Assembly (NCBI RefSeq): GCF_049445855.1
Contig: NZ_JBMSDV010000001.1
Coordinates: 1-64,000 of the forward strand
Length of the DNA stretch: 64,000 nt
Origin: JAGOCV01 sp049445855
GTDB lineage: Bacteria; Pseudomonadota; Gammaproteobacteria; Burkholderiales; Burkholderiaceae_C
Direction of reading: 5' to 3'
In this document: positions 53,394-61,926 of the stretch, piece by piece
Layout of the letters: every line of letters begins with the position of its first letter
Position numbering within the stretch: the stretch's first letter is position 1
Made by a program: the position numbers and the translations under genes
Notes under the pieces: generated by a model
What the model was told of the DNA's origin: nothing
Seen by the model: only the letters and a program-made list of their open reading frames with translations
Databases searched by the model: none

Positions 53394-53779
53394 GCGAGTT
53401 CTCCCGCAACCGCATCGCCGAACTCGGCGAGCCAGAGCTGCAGCAAGGTGTCGAGTTCGGCGTCGTAATCGAACATCGGGTCCACGCGCTGCTTCACACG
53501 GTCGAGGACCTCGAAGCTGAACGCGCCCACGCCGTGCTGGCGCCAGGCCTCACGCAAACGGACGTTGCGGGGAGCGCCCTGGCGCAATTCGAACTGCACT
53601 CGGTTGAGCGTGCCCTCGACATTCCGGCTGCGGCCAAGCCACAGCTCGCCTGTCGCGGTGCACCGAACCGCATAGATACCCATCGAGGGAAAAGCGCGCT
53701 TGTAGTCGCGCACGCGTTCGCGGCGCAAAGCCGCAGGAGAAGCGCCCGAAAGCGCGAGGGATGCAAGGGTGTCATTCAT
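53390..53779 (-). CDS. GIY-YIG nuclease family protein
   Basis: A 129-residue single-domain protein. GIY is at residues 34-36 and the YIG equivalent is WLG at 47-49, followed by Arg52 in GRSRN. A basic N-terminal helix (LRRERVRDYKRAF) precedes. It resembles the GIY-YIG subgroup found with LuxR-type regulators rather than UvrC; whether the metal-binding Glu is kept near residue 88-92 should be checked. First gene of a coupled trio with MarR and an unknown protein. Confidence 0.78.
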   Translation of the reverse strand: MNDTLASLALSGASPAALRRERVRDYKRAFPSMGIYAVRCTATGELWLGRSRNVEGTLNRVQFELRQGAPRNVRLREAWRQHGVGAFSFEVLDRVKQRVDPMFDYDAELDTLLQLWLAEFGDAVAGELA

Positions 53780-53936
53780 GACGGACTCCTGGTTTCGTTG
53801 CCAGCCATGTCCCGCGCGGTGGCTGTGACGAAGACCTCGGTCTGTCAGAACTGGAAAGAATCCAAGGGTGAGAGCCTCTTGAGCGGGCAGGCGCCCCTCA
53901 GCACCTGTGCCCGCAATTGTAGAGGCCCGGCCGTTT

Positions 53937-54884
53937 TTACGCCAGTTGCTGCTCCAGCTGGTGCAGTACCTGATAGCACGGCAGCACCTGCGCCACGCTC
54001 GCGTTGGGCTCGCGGCCTTCGCGGATGGCGGCGAAGAACTCGCGGTCCTGCAGTTCGATGCCGTTCATCGACACATCGACCTGGCTCACATCGATCTTCT
54101 CTTCCTTGCCATTCACCAGATCGTCGTAACGGGCGATGTATGTCGCCGTGTCACCGATGTAGCGGAAGAAGGTACCGAGCGGGCCGTCGTTGTTGAATGA
54201 GAGCGACAGCGTGCAGATCGCGCCGTTGGCGGCCTTGAGCTGGATGCTCATGTCCATCGCGATGCCGAGTGTCGGGTGGATCGGACCCTGCACGGCATTG
54301 GCCTTCACGATCGGGCTGCCGGCCTGGTAGGCGAACAGGTCCACCGTATGCGCAGCGTGGTGCCATAGCAGGTGGTCGGTCCAGCTGCGGGCCTGGCCCA
54401 GCGCATTCATGTTGGTGCGACGGAAGAAATACGTCTGCACGTCCATCTGCTGGATGTTGAACTCGCCAGCCTTGATCTTCTTGTGCACGAACTGGTGGCT
54501 GGGATTGAAGCGACGCGTATGGCCGCACATCGCAACCAGGCCCGTCTGCTTCTGCAGCGCGACGACTTCCTCGCCGTCCTTGAGCACGTCGCACAGCGGG
54601 ATCTCCACCTGCACGTGCTTGCCGGCGTTCAGGCAGGCAATGGACTGCGAAGCATGCATCTGCGTTGGCGTGCACAGGATGACGGCGTCGAGCTCCTTGA
54701 TCTTCAGGCTCTCGTTGAGGTCGGTCGTCACGTGCTTGATGCCGTACTTGTCCGCGACTTCCTTCGTCTTGTCGAGTTCGCGACCGATCAACGAAATGAC
54801 TTCGACGTCCTTGATGTTCCTGATGCCGTCCAGATGCTTGATGCCGAACGCGCCGGCGCCGGCGAGGGCTACTTTGATGGTCAT
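53937..54884 (-). CDS. ligC: 4-carboxy-2-hydroxymuconate-6-semialdehyde dehydrogenase
   Basis: A 315-residue Gfo/Idh/MocA-fold dehydrogenase. The Rossmann motif VALAGAGAFGIKHLDGI and the QVEIPLCDVLKDGE, HTRRFNPSH and TYFFRRTNMNALGQ segments match LigC/PmdC, which oxidises the hemiacetal of CHMS to 2-pyrone-4,6-dicarboxylate with NADP. Last gene of the protocatechuate 4,5-cleavage operon, four bases after the dioxygenase gene. Confidence 0.93.
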   Translation of the reverse strand: MTIKVALAGAGAFGIKHLDGIRNIKDVEVISLIGRELDKTKEVADKYGIKHVTTDLNESLKIKELDAVILCTPTQMHASQSIACLNAGKHVQVEIPLCDVLKDGEEVVALQKQTGLVAMCGHTRRFNPSHQFVHKKIKAGEFNIQQMDVQTYFFRRTNMNALGQARSWTDHLLWHHAAHTVDLFAYQAGSPIVKANAVQGPIHPTLGIAMDMSIQLKAANGAICTLSLSFNNDGPLGTFFRYIGDTATYIARYDDLVNGKEEKIDVSQVDVSMNGIELQDREFFAAIREGREPNASVAQVLPCYQVLHQLEQQLA

Positions 54885-54888
54885 GGGT

Positions 54889-56259
54889 TCAGTTCTCCAG
54901 AATCAGATGGCCCACGGCGGTGTTCGACGCAGGCACGTGGAAAAAGCGATGCTTCAGCTTCGGGGCGGGACCGCCCGCAACGTCGGCCATGGCACCGCGC
55001 GCGATCAGCCACATCACGAGTTCGATGCCTTCGCTGCCGGCTTCGCGCACATATTCGATGTGTGGTACCTGCGCCAGACCGGCCGGGTCCGCGATCAGGC
55101 GGTCAAGGAACCTGTTGTCCCACTCCTTGTTGATCAGGCCGGCGCGCGGCCCCTGCAACTGGTGACTCATGCCGCCCGTGCCCCAGATCTGCACTTTCAG
55201 CGGTTCGTCAAAAGATTCGATGGCGCGACGGATCGCCTGCCCCAGTGCGAAGCAGCGCGCGCCTGACGGCACGGGGTACTGCACCACATTCACGTGGAAC
55301 GGAATCACCTTCACCGGCCACGCCTCGGGCGAGCCGAACAGCAGGTTCATCGGCACGGTGAGGCCATGGTCCACCTTCAGGTCGTTCACGATGGTGAGGT
55401 CGAAGTCCTGCTGGATCACCGACTGCGCAATGTGGCTGGCGAGCTCGGGATGGCCCATGACCTTGGGCACGGGGCGCGGACCATAGCCCTCGTCGGCCGG
55501 CACGAATTCATCGGCCGTGCCAATGGCGAAAGTCGGGATCACGCCGAGGTCGAAGCTGGTGGCATGGTCGTTGTAGACGAGGAAGACCACGTCCGGCCGG
55601 TTGTCGCGCATCCACTGCTTGGAAGGCTCGTAGCCGGCGAAGAGCGGCTTCCAGTACGGTTCTTCCGTCTTTCCGAGATCGATCGCCGCGCCGATGGCCG
55701 GCACGTGCGAGGTATAGACCGAAGCCGTGATGTGCGCATGGCCGCTGCCAGCCTGGCCCGCTCCGGTCTGGCGCGCCGCGTGCTCGCCCATGATCTGCGC
55801 GGCCAGGGCTTGCTGATGCGTCAGCTCCCAGTCCTTCCACGCGTCGGACTGCGCGGCAGGGCCCTGCGCATTGCCGCCCTCGCCCACCACGCGGTTGCCC
55901 TCGGCGCTGCGGCCGCCGCCGATCATCATGTCGCGGTACTGGTGCTCGGTCATGCCGGTCATGCTGCCGGCCATCTGCTGGAACGACAGACCGTCGGTCG
56001 CGCCCAGCTTGGCGAGGAAATAGATATTGCCGCCGGTGCGCATTGCCCAGTTGAGATCGCGTGCACGTACCGCGGCGCGCTGCTCGTCCGTCATCGGCCA
56101 TTCGGCCAGATAGGCATCCTCGTCGGCCTTGAAACGCGCGCGGTTCTCGGCCTTCATCAAGCTCATGCAGAACTGGTTGAGCCAGTAGCCCTTGCGCGAC
56201 TGGTCAGCGTCGAAGATGGTCGTGCCGGGCACGTCCAGATAGGGTTTGTCGAGAGCCAT
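54889..56259 (-). CDS. single-chain protocatechuate 4,5-dioxygenase (LigA-LigB fusion)
   Basis: A 456-residue class III extradiol dioxygenase. Residues 1-117 are LigA-like (alpha), about 118-174 a linker rich in Gly/Ala/Gln, and 175-456 LigB-like (beta). Spacing to LigB allows mapping of the Fe(II) ligands to His185, His232 and Glu413 and the catalytic base to His366 (GTGGMSHQLQG); all are present. It opens protocatechuate to CHMS; gallate is possible. The alpha-beta order is opposite to what I recall for fused gallate dioxygenases (beta first). ATG 56259 is one base after the ligI stop, with GGAGG upstream. Confidence 0.88.
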   Translation of the reverse strand: MALDKPYLDVPGTTIFDADQSRKGYWLNQFCMSLMKAENRARFKADEDAYLAEWPMTDEQRAAVRARDLNWAMRTGGNIYFLAKLGATDGLSFQQMAGSMTGMTEHQYRDMMIGGGRSAEGNRVVGEGGNAQGPAAQSDAWKDWELTHQQALAAQIMGEHAARQTGAGQAGSGHAHITASVYTSHVPAIGAAIDLGKTEEPYWKPLFAGYEPSKQWMRDNRPDVVFLVYNDHATSFDLGVIPTFAIGTADEFVPADEGYGPRPVPKVMGHPELASHIAQSVIQQDFDLTIVNDLKVDHGLTVPMNLLFGSPEAWPVKVIPFHVNVVQYPVPSGARCFALGQAIRRAIESFDEPLKVQIWGTGGMSHQLQGPRAGLINKEWDNRFLDRLIADPAGLAQVPHIEYVREAGSEGIELVMWLIARGAMADVAGGPAPKLKHRFFHVPASNTAVGHLILEN

Positions 56260-56260
56260 G

Positions 56261-57205
56261 TCAAACCTCCTCGGGCCAGTAAAGGCGCATCGGGTTGTCC
56301 ACGAGCAGCTTCTGCTGCAGTCCGGCAGTCGGAGCGATCTGCGGGATGAAGTCCACCAGCAGGCCGTCGTCGGGCATGTGGTCCTTGAGGTTCGGGTGCG
56401 GCCAGTCGGTGCCCCACAGCACGCGGTCGGGGAACTGCTCGACCACCTTGCGTGCGAACGGCACCACGTCCTGGTACGCGGCCTGCTCACCGTCCAGCGC
56501 CTTCGGCCCGCTGACGGACAGCCGCTCCGGGCAGCTCACCTTGCTCCACACATTGGTGTGCTCGCGCATGAACTTGAGGAACAGCTCGAACTCGGGGCCA
56601 TCGATCGGTTTGCTCACGTCGGGGCGGCCCATGTGGTCCACCACCACCGTGGTCGGCAGCGCGGTGAAGAAGTCCCACAGCTCGGGCAGGTCCACCGCCT
56701 CGAAGTAGATCACCACGTGCCAGCCCAGCTTGTGGATGCGGCCGGCAATTTCCAGCAGTTCGTCCTTGGGCGTGAAGTCCACCAGGCGCTTGACGAAGTT
56801 GAAGCGCACGCCGCGCACGCCGGCGTCGTGCAGTTCCTGCAATTCAGCGTCGCTGATGCTGCGGCGCACGGTGGCAATGCCGCGAGCCTTGCCGCCCGAC
56901 GACTTGCACGCATCGACCATCGCGCGGTTGTCTGCGCCATGGCAGGTGGCCTGCACGACCACGTTCCGCTCAAAACCCAGATGGTCGCGCAGCGCATACA
57001 GCTGCGCCTTGCTGGCGTCGCACGGCGTGTACTTGCGCTCGGGCGCATACGGAAATTCAGCGCCCGGGCCGAAGACATGGCAGTGCGCGTCCACCGCGCC
57101 GGCGGGCAGCTTGAAGGTCGGCTTGGTCGGGCCGGTGTACCAGTCGAGCCAGCCCTTGGTCTTCTCGAACGGGCCGGAGGTCGGCTTGTCGTTGGCTTGC
57201 GTCAT
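56261..57205 (-). CDS. ligI: 2-pyrone-4,6-dicarboxylate hydrolase
   Basis: A 314-residue amidohydrolase that opens 2-pyrone-4,6-dicarboxylate to 4-oxalomesaconate. The metal site motif is VDAHCHVFGPGAEFPY, with FNFVKRLVDF, VVDHMGRPD and WGTDWPHPN following, all typical of LigI. The ATG at 57205 has GGAG upstream; the frame remains open to 57508 over ligK. It lies 11 bases after ligK and one base before the dioxygenase gene. Confidence 0.94.
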   Translation of the reverse strand: MTQANDKPTSGPFEKTKGWLDWYTGPTKPTFKLPAGAVDAHCHVFGPGAEFPYAPERKYTPCDASKAQLYALRDHLGFERNVVVQATCHGADNRAMVDACKSSGGKARGIATVRRSISDAELQELHDAGVRGVRFNFVKRLVDFTPKDELLEIAGRIHKLGWHVVIYFEAVDLPELWDFFTALPTTVVVDHMGRPDVSKPIDGPEFELFLKFMREHTNVWSKVSCPERLSVSGPKALDGEQAAYQDVVPFARKVVEQFPDRVLWGTDWPHPNLKDHMPDDGLLVDFIPQIAPTAGLQQKLLVDNPMRLYWPEEV

Positions 57206-57216
57206 GCGTGCTCCGT

Positions 57217-57900
57217 TCAATCGATGTAACGCAGGCCGGCTTTTTCCAGCGGCTCGCGCATCTTGTACATGTCCAGCCCCAGGATGCCGGATGCCAGCTT
57301 GTCGCGCTTCTCGCCTTCGTTGGCTTCGCGGGCCTTCGCGGCTTCGAGCGTCTTTGCAGCAATGGCGCGTGGCACGCAGACCACGCCATCGTCGTCGGCC
57401 ACGATCACGTCGCCGGGGTTCACGCTCATGCCGGCGCACACCACGGGGATGTTCACAGAGCCGATGGTGGCCTTGATGGTTCCCTTGCTGCTGATCGCCT
57501 TGGACCACACCGGGAAGTTCATTTCCTTCAGCGTCTTCACGTCACGCACGCCAGCGTCGATGACGAGCGCACGCGCTCCGCGCGCCTGGAAACTGGTGGC
57601 CAGCAGGTCGCCGAAGTAGCCGTCGGTGCATTCGGCCGTCACAGCCGCGACGACGATGTCACCGGGCTGGATCTGCTCTGCCACGACGTGCATCATCCAG
57701 TTGTCACCGGGATGCAGCAGCACGGTGACCGCCGTGCCCGACACCTGTGCGCCCGCAAAGATGGGGCGCATGTAGGGCTTGAGCAGGCCGACGCGGCCCA
57801 TCGCCTCATGCACCGTGGCCGAGCCCAGGCTCGCCAGTGCGTCAGCGGTCGCGCGATCAGTGCGCTGGATGTTGCGGTACACCACACCAAGTTCGTACAT
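57217..57900 (-). CDS. ligK: 4-carboxy-4-hydroxy-2-oxoadipate aldolase
   Basis: A 227-residue RraA-like aldolase that cleaves CHA to pyruvate and oxaloacetate. The RraA/HMG-aldolase active-site segment is TDGYFGDLLATSFQARGARALVIDAGVRD (landmark, with the conserved Gly-Asp, Arg and Asp), and the N-terminal ATVHEAMGRVG is typical. The ATG at 57900 gives the normal length and has GGAAGACAAC upstream. Second gene of the operon, after ligJ. Confidence 0.94.
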   Translation of the reverse strand: MYELGVVYRNIQRTDRATADALASLGSATVHEAMGRVGLLKPYMRPIFAGAQVSGTAVTVLLHPGDNWMMHVVAEQIQPGDIVVAAVTAECTDGYFGDLLATSFQARGARALVIDAGVRDVKTLKEMNFPVWSKAISSKGTIKATIGSVNIPVVCAGMSVNPGDVIVADDDGVVCVPRAIAAKTLEAAKAREANEGEKRDKLASGILGLDMYKMREPLEKAGLRYID

Positions 57901-57926
57901 GTTGTCTTCCTTTGTCTGTTGCCGGA

Positions 57927-58973
57927 TCAGCGGCCTTGCGATTTCAGCTTGGCATCCAGGCGTGAGAACACGCGGCGCGCATTGCCTTCGAACACCTGAT
58001 AGCGCTGCTCGTCGCTCAGGTTGGGCGTGGCGGTGATGTAGCGCTTGGTGTCGTCGTAGTAGTTGCCGGTCTCGGGGTCGATGCCGCGCACCGCGCCGAT
58101 CATCTCGCTGGCGAACAGGATGTTGCCCACGGGGATCACTTTGGTCAGCAGGTCGATGCCGGGCTGGTGGTACACGCAGGTGTCGAAGAACACGTTGTTC
58201 AACAGGTGGTCCTTGAGCAGCGGCTTCTTGAGTTCCTGCGCGAGGCCGCGGTAACGGCCCCAGTGGTACGGGGCCGCGCCGCCGCCATGGGGAATCAGGA
58301 ACTTCAGCGTCGGGAAATCCTTGAACAGGTCGCCCTGGATCAGCTGCATGATCGCCGTGGTGTCGGCGTTGATGTAGTGCGCGCCGGTGGTGTGGAAGCA
58401 CGCGTTGCAGCTCGTGCTGACGTGGATCATCGCGGGGATGTCGTGCTCCACCATCTTCTCGTAGATGGGGTACCAGTGACGGTCGGTCAGCGGAGGGCTG
58501 TTCCAGTGGCCACCCGACGGATCGGGGTTGAGATTGATGCCGACGTTGCCGTATTCCTTGACGCACTTCTCGAGTTCGGGAATGCAGGTGGCGGGATCGA
58601 CGCCGGTCGACTGCGGCAGCATCGCCGCGGGAATGAAGTGTTCGGGAAACAGTTGCGAGACGCGATAGCACAGCTCGTTGCAGATCGCCGCCCAGGTGCT
58701 GGACACCTGGAAGTCACCGATGTGGTGGGCCATGAAGCTCGCGCGCGGGCTGAAGATGGTGAGGTCGGAGCCGCGTTCCTTCATCTTGGCGAGCTGGTTC
58801 TGCTCGATGGTTTCGCGCAGTTCGTCGTCGCTGATCTTCAGGTCGGCCACCTTCGGCATGACCGACGGATCCTTGATGCCCGCGATCTGCTGGTTTCGCC
58901 AGGCTTCCAGGGATTTCGGTGCCGTCGTGTAGTGACCATGCACGTCGATGATCAGGGGTTGGGCAGTGCTCAT
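57927..58973 (-). CDS. ligJ: 4-oxalomesaconate hydratase
   Basis: A 348-residue amidohydrolase-fold hydratase adding water to 4-oxalomesaconate to give CHA. The metal motif IDVHGHYTTAPK, the HVSTSCNACFHTTGAHY and HGGGAAPYHWGRYRGL blocks match LigJ. First gene of the operon, preceded by GAGG. The tautomerase LigU/GalD, which supplies the keto/enol form in some pathways, is not encoded in the window. Divergent from a LysR gene, which probably activates it. Confidence 0.94.
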   Translation of the reverse strand: MSTAQPLIIDVHGHYTTAPKSLEAWRNQQIAGIKDPSVMPKVADLKISDDELRETIEQNQLAKMKERGSDLTIFSPRASFMAHHIGDFQVSSTWAAICNELCYRVSQLFPEHFIPAAMLPQSTGVDPATCIPELEKCVKEYGNVGINLNPDPSGGHWNSPPLTDRHWYPIYEKMVEHDIPAMIHVSTSCNACFHTTGAHYINADTTAIMQLIQGDLFKDFPTLKFLIPHGGGAAPYHWGRYRGLAQELKKPLLKDHLLNNVFFDTCVYHQPGIDLLTKVIPVGNILFASEMIGAVRGIDPETGNYYDDTKRYITATPNLSDEQRYQVFEGNARRVFSRLDAKLKSQGR

Positions 58974-59122
58974 TTCGTCTTGTCCTCGGGTCGGGAATCA
59001 CGGATTCCCGCACGTGGGAATCACCCGCCGATTGTTGCCCGAAGCAGGCCCCGGCGACACCCCGGCACCCCACTAGCAGCTATATCAAGACGGCATAATG
59101 GTGACAAAGCTATTCAAAACCG

Positions 59123-60025
59123 ATGGACCTCAAGCAACTCGAATATTTCGTGCGCGTGGCAGAGCTCGGCAGTTTCACGCGCGCATCGATCGCGCTCGGT
59201 GTGGCCCAGCCCGCGCTGAGCCGGCAGGTGCGCCTGCTGGAAGTCGAGTTGCGGCAGAACCTGCTCACCCGCAACGGGCGCGGCGCCAGCCCCACCGAAG
59301 CAGGGAAGATATTGCTGGAGCACGGTCGCGGCATCCTGCATCAGGTTCAGTTGGCGCGCGAGGAACTGGGCGCCGCGCGCGGCTCGCTCGCCGGGCGCGT
59401 GTCCATCGGCCTGCCACCCAGCCTGTCGCGGCTGATCACCGTCCCCCTGACCCACGCTTTCCGTGAGCACCTGCCGCAGGCGCAGCTCACGCTGACCGAA
59501 GGCTTCTCGGTGCTCATGAACGAGGGCCTGCGCCTGGGCCACCTCGACATGGCCGTGCTCTACAACCCCGACCGCTCGGCCGAGCAGGAAATGCTCTCGC
59601 TGCACAAGGAGGAGCTCGTCCTCATTTCACCGCACCTCCCGCCGAAGAAAGCGAAGCCGGTGAGCCTGCGCGAGGTCGCCGCCCTGCCCCTCATCCTGCC
59701 CAGCCGGCCCAACGCGTTCCGACTGCAGATCGAGACAGACATGACGCGCATCGGCGAGCGGCCCAACGTGACGATGGAAGTCGACGGGCTCAACGGCATC
59801 CTCAACCTCGTGAAGGAAGGCCTTGGGCATGCCGTGCTGCCCCGCTACACGCTCAGCAACTTCGAGAATGCCGACCCCTTCACCGTGCGCGGCATCCATT
59901 CACCCAAGCTCATGAGCGAACTCGTACTCGTGTGGCCCACCAGGCGACCGATGACACAGACACACCGGCGCGCGCTGGAGCTGCTGCAGGACGTGGTATC
60001 GGACGCGATGAAGCCGTATCGCTGA
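59123..60025 (+). CDS. LysR-family regulator of the protocatechuate operon
   Basis: A 300-residue LysR-type regulator: HTH residues 2-60 (DLKQLEYFVRVAELGSFTRA, recognition helix in QPALSRQVRLLE) and a C-terminal co-inducer domain. It is divergent from ligJ with a 149-bp gap, the classical LysR arrangement, and would be the PmdR/LigR counterpart. The gap contains CATAAT near 59093 and an AT-rich stretch (CTATATCAAG) but I do not see an unambiguous T-N11-A box. Confidence 0.92.
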   Translation: MDLKQLEYFVRVAELGSFTRASIALGVAQPALSRQVRLLEVELRQNLLTRNGRGASPTEAGKILLEHGRGILHQVQLAREELGAARGSLAGRVSIGLPPSLSRLITVPLTHAFREHLPQAQLTLTEGFSVLMNEGLRLGHLDMAVLYNPDRSAEQEMLSLHKEELVLISPHLPPKKAKPVSLREVAALPLILPSRPNAFRLQIETDMTRIGERPNVTMEVDGLNGILNLVKEGLGHAVLPRYTLSNFENADPFTVRGIHSPKLMSELVLVWPTRRPMTQTHRRALELLQDVVSDAMKPYR

Positions 60026-60035
60026 GTCGCCGCCT

Positions 60036-60443
60036 TCAGGCCACGACGGCAACCGCCTCCACCTCGATCATGAGGTCCGGCGAGCCCAGCGCACTCACGC
60101 CGATCAGCGTCATGGTCCGGCGCGGATCGAAGCCCATTTCCATCGCCACCTTCATCGCGCCCTGGATCAGCGACTCCATCTTGTCGGGCGTCCAGTTCAC
60201 GACGTACACCGTCACCTTCACCACGTCGGCAAAGCTCGCGCCGGCACCCTTGAGCGCTGCCGCCACATTGCGGTAGGCCTGCTCGGCCTGCAGGGCGAGA
60301 TCGCCCTTGCCGACGATGGCACCCGTCGTGTCCTGGGCCACTTGGCCCGAGAGAAAAACGATACGGGAACCGGTGCCGATGGCCACCTGATGATAGGAAT
60401 CGGGTTTGAAGAGGCCGTCCGGATTCAACAGCTCGACAGTCAT
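60036..60443 (-). CDS. RidA/YjgF family protein
   Basis: A 135-residue RidA-family protein; RidA enzymes hydrolyse reactive enamines/imines released by amino-acid metabolism. GDLALQAEQAYRNVAAALK, VVNWTPDK and the DPRRTMTLIGVSAL arginine region are typical, with a Glu in IEVEAVAVV at the end. The ATG at 60443 has AAGGAGA upstream. Whether it is an archetypal RidA with full activity depends on confirming the substrate-binding Arg. Confidence 0.9.
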   Translation of the reverse strand: MTVELLNPDGLFKPDSYHQVAIGTGSRIVFLSGQVAQDTTGAIVGKGDLALQAEQAYRNVAAALKGAGASFADVVKVTVYVVNWTPDKMESLIQGAMKVAMEMGFDPRRTMTLIGVSALGSPDLMIEVEAVAVVA

Positions 60444-60550
60444 GCAATCTCCTTGTTCGGGGATGGAAGATGGTTCACTGACTGTTGGAATGGTTTGCGC
60501 CCATTCTGCTGCATCCTGATATCCCGATGCCGTCGTCCGGTTCGCGCTTC

Positions 60551-60955
60551 TCATCCCGATTTTTTCGAGCGTTTGGTCCTGGCCAGCCGGACCTCCGTGC
60601 CGCGCGGATATTTGTCAACCCTGCGGCTGAATGCCACCGAGAAGACGCGGCCATTCACCGCGGTCAGCGTCGCGTGGACCGGCTCGGCATCTTCCGCCAC
60701 CTGAAACGCCACCCGCGCGACCCGCGCCTCGGCCACGTCCATCGCCAGCTTCGGGATCGGCCCGAAGGCTGCCTGTGGATTGCGGCAATAGAAGTTGAGC
60801 GCCCGTCCATCAACCTCGCGCTGCACGAGGTCGTAGGCACTGAACTGCGCGCGGGCGATGGCGCGCTGCTCGTCGGGCAGAACGTCGAGCAGCGATCCGA
60901 GCATGCTGAACTCGACATCTGTCAGTGTGTCGCCCGCACCGAAGATCGACCGCAC
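60551..60955 (-). CDS. hypothetical protein
   Basis: A 134-residue soluble protein starting at a GTG (an in-frame stop lies just upstream, so no longer form exists). A helical acidic N-terminal part (LTDVEFSMLGSLLDVLPDEQ) is followed by a probable beta-rich half and a basic end (RTKRSKKSG). No family recognised. Located 29 bases downstream of the AEC permease gene on the same strand. Confidence 0.6.
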   Translation of the reverse strand: MRSIFGAGDTLTDVEFSMLGSLLDVLPDEQRAIARAQFSAYDLVQREVDGRALNFYCRNPQAAFGPIPKLAMDVAEARVARVAFQVAEDAEPVHATLTAVNGRVFSVAFSRRVDKYPRGTEVRLARTKRSKKSG

Positions 60956-60984
60956 CCATCAGGAGCCGAAATGCCGCTTCATGC

Positions 60985-61926
60985 CTAAAGGGCCCTGTGC
61001 TGCAACGCCCAGATCAGCGCCGTCAAGGTGACGAACGAGATGACGGTAGTGAAAAGTTGCGCAACAGCCGCCATGCCATCGTGCCCGTGCTTCTGCGCGA
61101 GGATCGGGTAGATGCCGAGCATGGGCACGGCTGCGAAGATCAGGGCAGCCACGTGCAACTGCGCGGGCAACGGCGGCAGCAGCCAGAGCATGACGAACAC
61201 CGCCAATGGATGCAGCAGCAGCTTGCCGATGGCAATGGCCGACACGTCGCGCTTGAGACCCGGCGTCGGGGTGCCCGTCAGCGAGCCGCCGATCACGAAC
61301 AGCGCGAGCGCGCCGCACGAAGTGGCGAACAGGTTGACCGCACGCGCACCGGCCTCCGGCAGGCGCAGGCCGAACAGCGAGAACACCAGCCCCGCGATGA
61401 TGGCCAGGATCATCGGGTTGCGCACCAGCCCGGCCAGTGAGGCGAGGAAGGTCTTGCGCCAGTTGCCCTTGCCCTGCGCGCCATCCATGTCGGCGATGGC
61501 CAGCAGCAGTGGCAGCATGAGCACGTTCTCCACGATCATGCAAAGCGCCAGTGCCACACCTGCGGTCGGCCCGAACAGTTGCAGCGCCAGCGGAAAACCG
61601 ATGAAGCCGCTGTTGGAGCATGTCATGCCCATGGCCACGACGGCCGCACCCGACAGGCTCTTGCCGGCCCATCGCGCCCATGCGAAGCCGATGCCCGCCA
61701 CCAGCAACGACCCCGCCGTGTACGCGACGAGATACACCGGGTTGATCACCTCGGCCAGCGTGCGCGACGACAGCGCATTGAACAGCAGTGCCGGCAGCGC
61801 GAGCTGGATGACGAACTTGCCGAACACGCGCATGTCGGCGCGGCTGAACCAGCCCGCGCGCGCGCAGGCGAAGCCGATCGCGATGACGATGTAGATCGGC
61901 AGCGTGATGGAAAGGACGTCGCTCAC
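60985..61926 (-). CDS. AEC family (auxin efflux carrier) transporter
   Basis: A 313-residue permease with about ten TM helices. The GWFSRADMRVFGKFVIQLALPALLFNAL and MTCSNSGFIGFPLALQLFG segments (landmarks) mark the AEC family, whose bacterial members move malonate, malate or other anions. The GTG at 61926 overlaps the stop of the Bug receptor (GTGA, 61923-61926); the frame upstream is receptor shadow. The overlap suggests the two proteins work together, unlike the canonical TctABC set. Confidence 0.88.
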   Translation of the reverse strand: MSDVLSITLPIYIVIAIGFACARAGWFSRADMRVFGKFVIQLALPALLFNALSSRTLAEVINPVYLVAYTAGSLLVAGIGFAWARWAGKSLSGAAVVAMGMTCSNSGFIGFPLALQLFGPTAGVALALCMIVENVLMLPLLLAIADMDGAQGKGNWRKTFLASLAGLVRNPMILAIIAGLVFSLFGLRLPEAGARAVNLFATSCGALALFVIGGSLTGTPTPGLKRDVSAIAIGKLLLHPLAVFVMLWLLPPLPAQLHVAALIFAAVPMLGIYPILAQKHGHDGMAAVAQLFTTVISFVTLTALIWALQHRAL

